A stretch of DNA of 7,288 bases. It comes from Nitrospira sp. Lineage in GTDB: Bacteria; Nitrospirota; Nitrospiria; Nitrospirales; Nitrospiraceae. The translations under genes were made by a program, and so were the position numbers. Every line of letters begins with the position of its first letter. Position 1 is the stretch's first letter. A model generated the notes under the pieces. That model searched no databases and was not told where the DNA came from. It was given only the letters and a program-made list of their open reading frames with translations. Where the stretch lies: contig JAAUPT010000081.1 of the NCBI GenBank assembly GCA_012032965.1, positions 1-7,288 of the forward strand. Reading direction: 5' to 3'. This document shows, in pieces, positions 6,101-7,288 of this stretch.

Positions 6101-7288
6101 TTACCCTGTGGAGGCACGCTCGATCCCTTGGCGGAGCCGAAATAAGGTCCGCTCTCGACCAAGGACCTCCATCACCTCAAAGAGCCCAGGACTTGCTGTC
6201 CGTCCGGTCAAGGCAACGCGAACCGGCTGGGCTACCGCACCCATCTTCACGCCCTCATCCTCGACAAGCTTCTTAAAGCTCTCTTCCCACGCTGGTTTCG
6301 AAAAACTTGGAAATGCCTCGAAGCGAGCGAGCAGTTTCTGCAGCAATGGAGCGATGGTCGGCGTGAGAAATTTCTTGGCCGCTTCGCTATCAAATGAAAC
6401 TGATTCCCCAAAATACGGCCTGACCCACTCCACCATGTCGACCAACGTCTTCGCCCGTTCCTTCACCAATACCACAAGCTGTGCGAGCCATTCTTCCGAA
6501 ACATCTTCGACTTCCTTCTGTAACCCCGCTTGCTCCAACAACGGCATGAGCGCTCGGGCAACCTGGTGCGGAGGACTGGTTTTAATGTATTCGGCGTTCA
6601 GCCATAAGAGCTTGTCCGGATTGAAGACGGCTGCCGACTTTTGCACATGATCCCAGGAAAACTTTTCGATCAACTCCTGCCGACTGAACAGTTCTTGATC
6701 GCCGTGCGACCAGCCGAGTCGGACCAGATAGTTGACCATCGCATCAGGAAGATACCCCATGTCTTTGTAGGCCATGATTGAGGTGGCTCCGTGGCGCTTG
6801 GAGAGCCGTGTCTTGTCTGATCCCAAAATCATCGGTAAATGGCCGAAGCGTGGAACGGTAAACCCCAGCGCTTCGAAGATCGGAATCTGCCGTGGTGTGT
6901 TCGTCAGATGGTCGTCGCCTCGCACAACGTGGGTAATACGCATCAAGGCGTCGTCAACCACGACGGAAAATTGTAGGTCGGGTAGCCGTTAGATCTGAGA
7001 ATGATCAAATCATCCAGCACCGCATTCTCAAACGTGATCTCCCCCTTTATGAGATCATCAACCACGGTCTGACCCTCCTGCGGCGCTCTAAAGCGCAGCG
7101 CAGCGTTCCCCGACTCGTTAGTCAATTCCAGGCCACGGCACCGGCCATCATAGCGTGGCGACAGTCCCGTGGACTCCGCTTCTTTTGCGCCTCGCTTCGA
7201 GCTCCTCTGCGCGGCACACACACCAGTAGGCCTGGCCCCTTTCATATAGATCGATCGCATGCTTACGGTAGAGATCCGCTCGCTCGGT
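6101..7288 (-). CDS. gltX: Glutamyl-tRNA synthetase (GluRS), 5' end off-window, two frameshifts
   Basis: GluRS charges tRNA-Glu with glutamate using ATP. About 395 residues are present; compared with E. coli GltX (471 aa), the first ~75, including the HIGH motif, lie beyond the right edge. The minus strand reads [20 protein letters not shown], shifts frame at 7183-7186, continues [17 protein letters not shown] and on to GYPTYNF, then shifts back at 6965-6970 into [20 protein letters not shown]. The KMSKS-type motif is KTRLSKRHG (about 6814-6788), followed by [10 protein letters not shown]. The C-terminal anticodon-binding helices run to TAA at 6103-6101. With the shifts corrected, the spacing C-x-C-x24-C equals that of the E. 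coli zinc site, but the fourth ligand (His in E. coli) is Gly. Without correction the upstream frame stops 13 codons after the first shift. Because glnS is present, this enzyme is probably the discriminating type. tRNA-Gln follows on the same strand. Confidence 0.93.
6965..6970 (-). other. Frameshift point 2 in gltX (one base missing)
   Basis: The minus strand reads GGC TAC CCG ACC TAC AAT TTT and then continues in the next frame as GTC GTG GTT GAC GAC. GluRS proteins have one residue between this phenylalanine and the V-V-V-D-D run, so a single base is missing. An extra T would give Ser, an extra G Ala and an extra C Pro. The site borders a run of four T. Confidence 0.85.
7183..7186 (-). other. 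Frameshift point 1 in gltX (one base extra)
   Basis: The minus strand reads GAG GCG-type codons up to AGG CGC AAA, then one surplus A, then GAA GCG GAG TCC in the new frame. Removing one A from the run of four joins EARRK to EAEST and gives exactly 24 residues between the CxC and the later cysteine, as in E. coli GluRS. Confidence 0.85.

Noticed and set aside
6084..6650. Plus-strand 188-codon open frame
   Set aside because: It is antisense to the conserved gltX C-terminal half and rich in serine and threonine, as shadows often are.

Overview
The window looks like a chromosomal, housekeeping stretch of a Gram-negative-type bacterium with moderately high GC (mid-fifties by eye). A zinc-ribbon YacG, a single-domain PilZ protein, a bacterial glutaminyl-tRNA synthetase and GTCT-type D-arms on the Glu and Gln tRNAs together recall Nitrospirota or deltaproteobacteria-like lineages. 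That placement is an impression, not a search result. I see no phage genes, transposase, CRISPR array, toxin-antitoxin pair or biosynthetic cluster, and I do not claim a new system.

Layout, left to right. The first ~540 bases are coding on the minus strand: an open frame of ~179 codons that leaves the left edge and has no recognised family. Two small hairpins and a minus-strand tRNA-Glu(CUC) follow at 601-722. After a ~260-base gap come two plus-strand proteins: a beta-rich hypothetical protein (985-1518) and a DUF6941-like protein (1700-2161). Next is a complete glutaminyl-tRNA synthetase, glnS (2225-3928). Downstream are a small PilZ protein with one base missing in a T run (4096-4430), yacG (4482-4706), and a zinc-dependent NADP(H)-type alcohol dehydrogenase (4879-5922) with a strong ribosome binding site and a 26-bp inverted repeat over its promoter. 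The right end is convergent, on the minus strand: gltX runs in from the right edge (7288-6101), followed by tRNA-Gln(CUG) at 6030-5957.

Functional theme. GlnRS, GluRS, tRNA-Gln(CUG) and tRNA-Glu(CUC) all lie within about 6.6 kb, so much of the Glu/Gln charging machinery is in view. A dedicated GlnRS means Gln-tRNA can be made directly rather than by transamidation of Glu-tRNA(Gln).

Sequence quality. Three coding-frame breaks are visible: one in the PilZ gene and two in gltX. Each is a single-base gain or loss at or beside a short A/T run. The two in gltX have opposite sign, so the reading frame is restored after 72 codons. This pattern is more typical of residual indel errors in an assembly than of gene decay, but the sequence alone cannot settle it.
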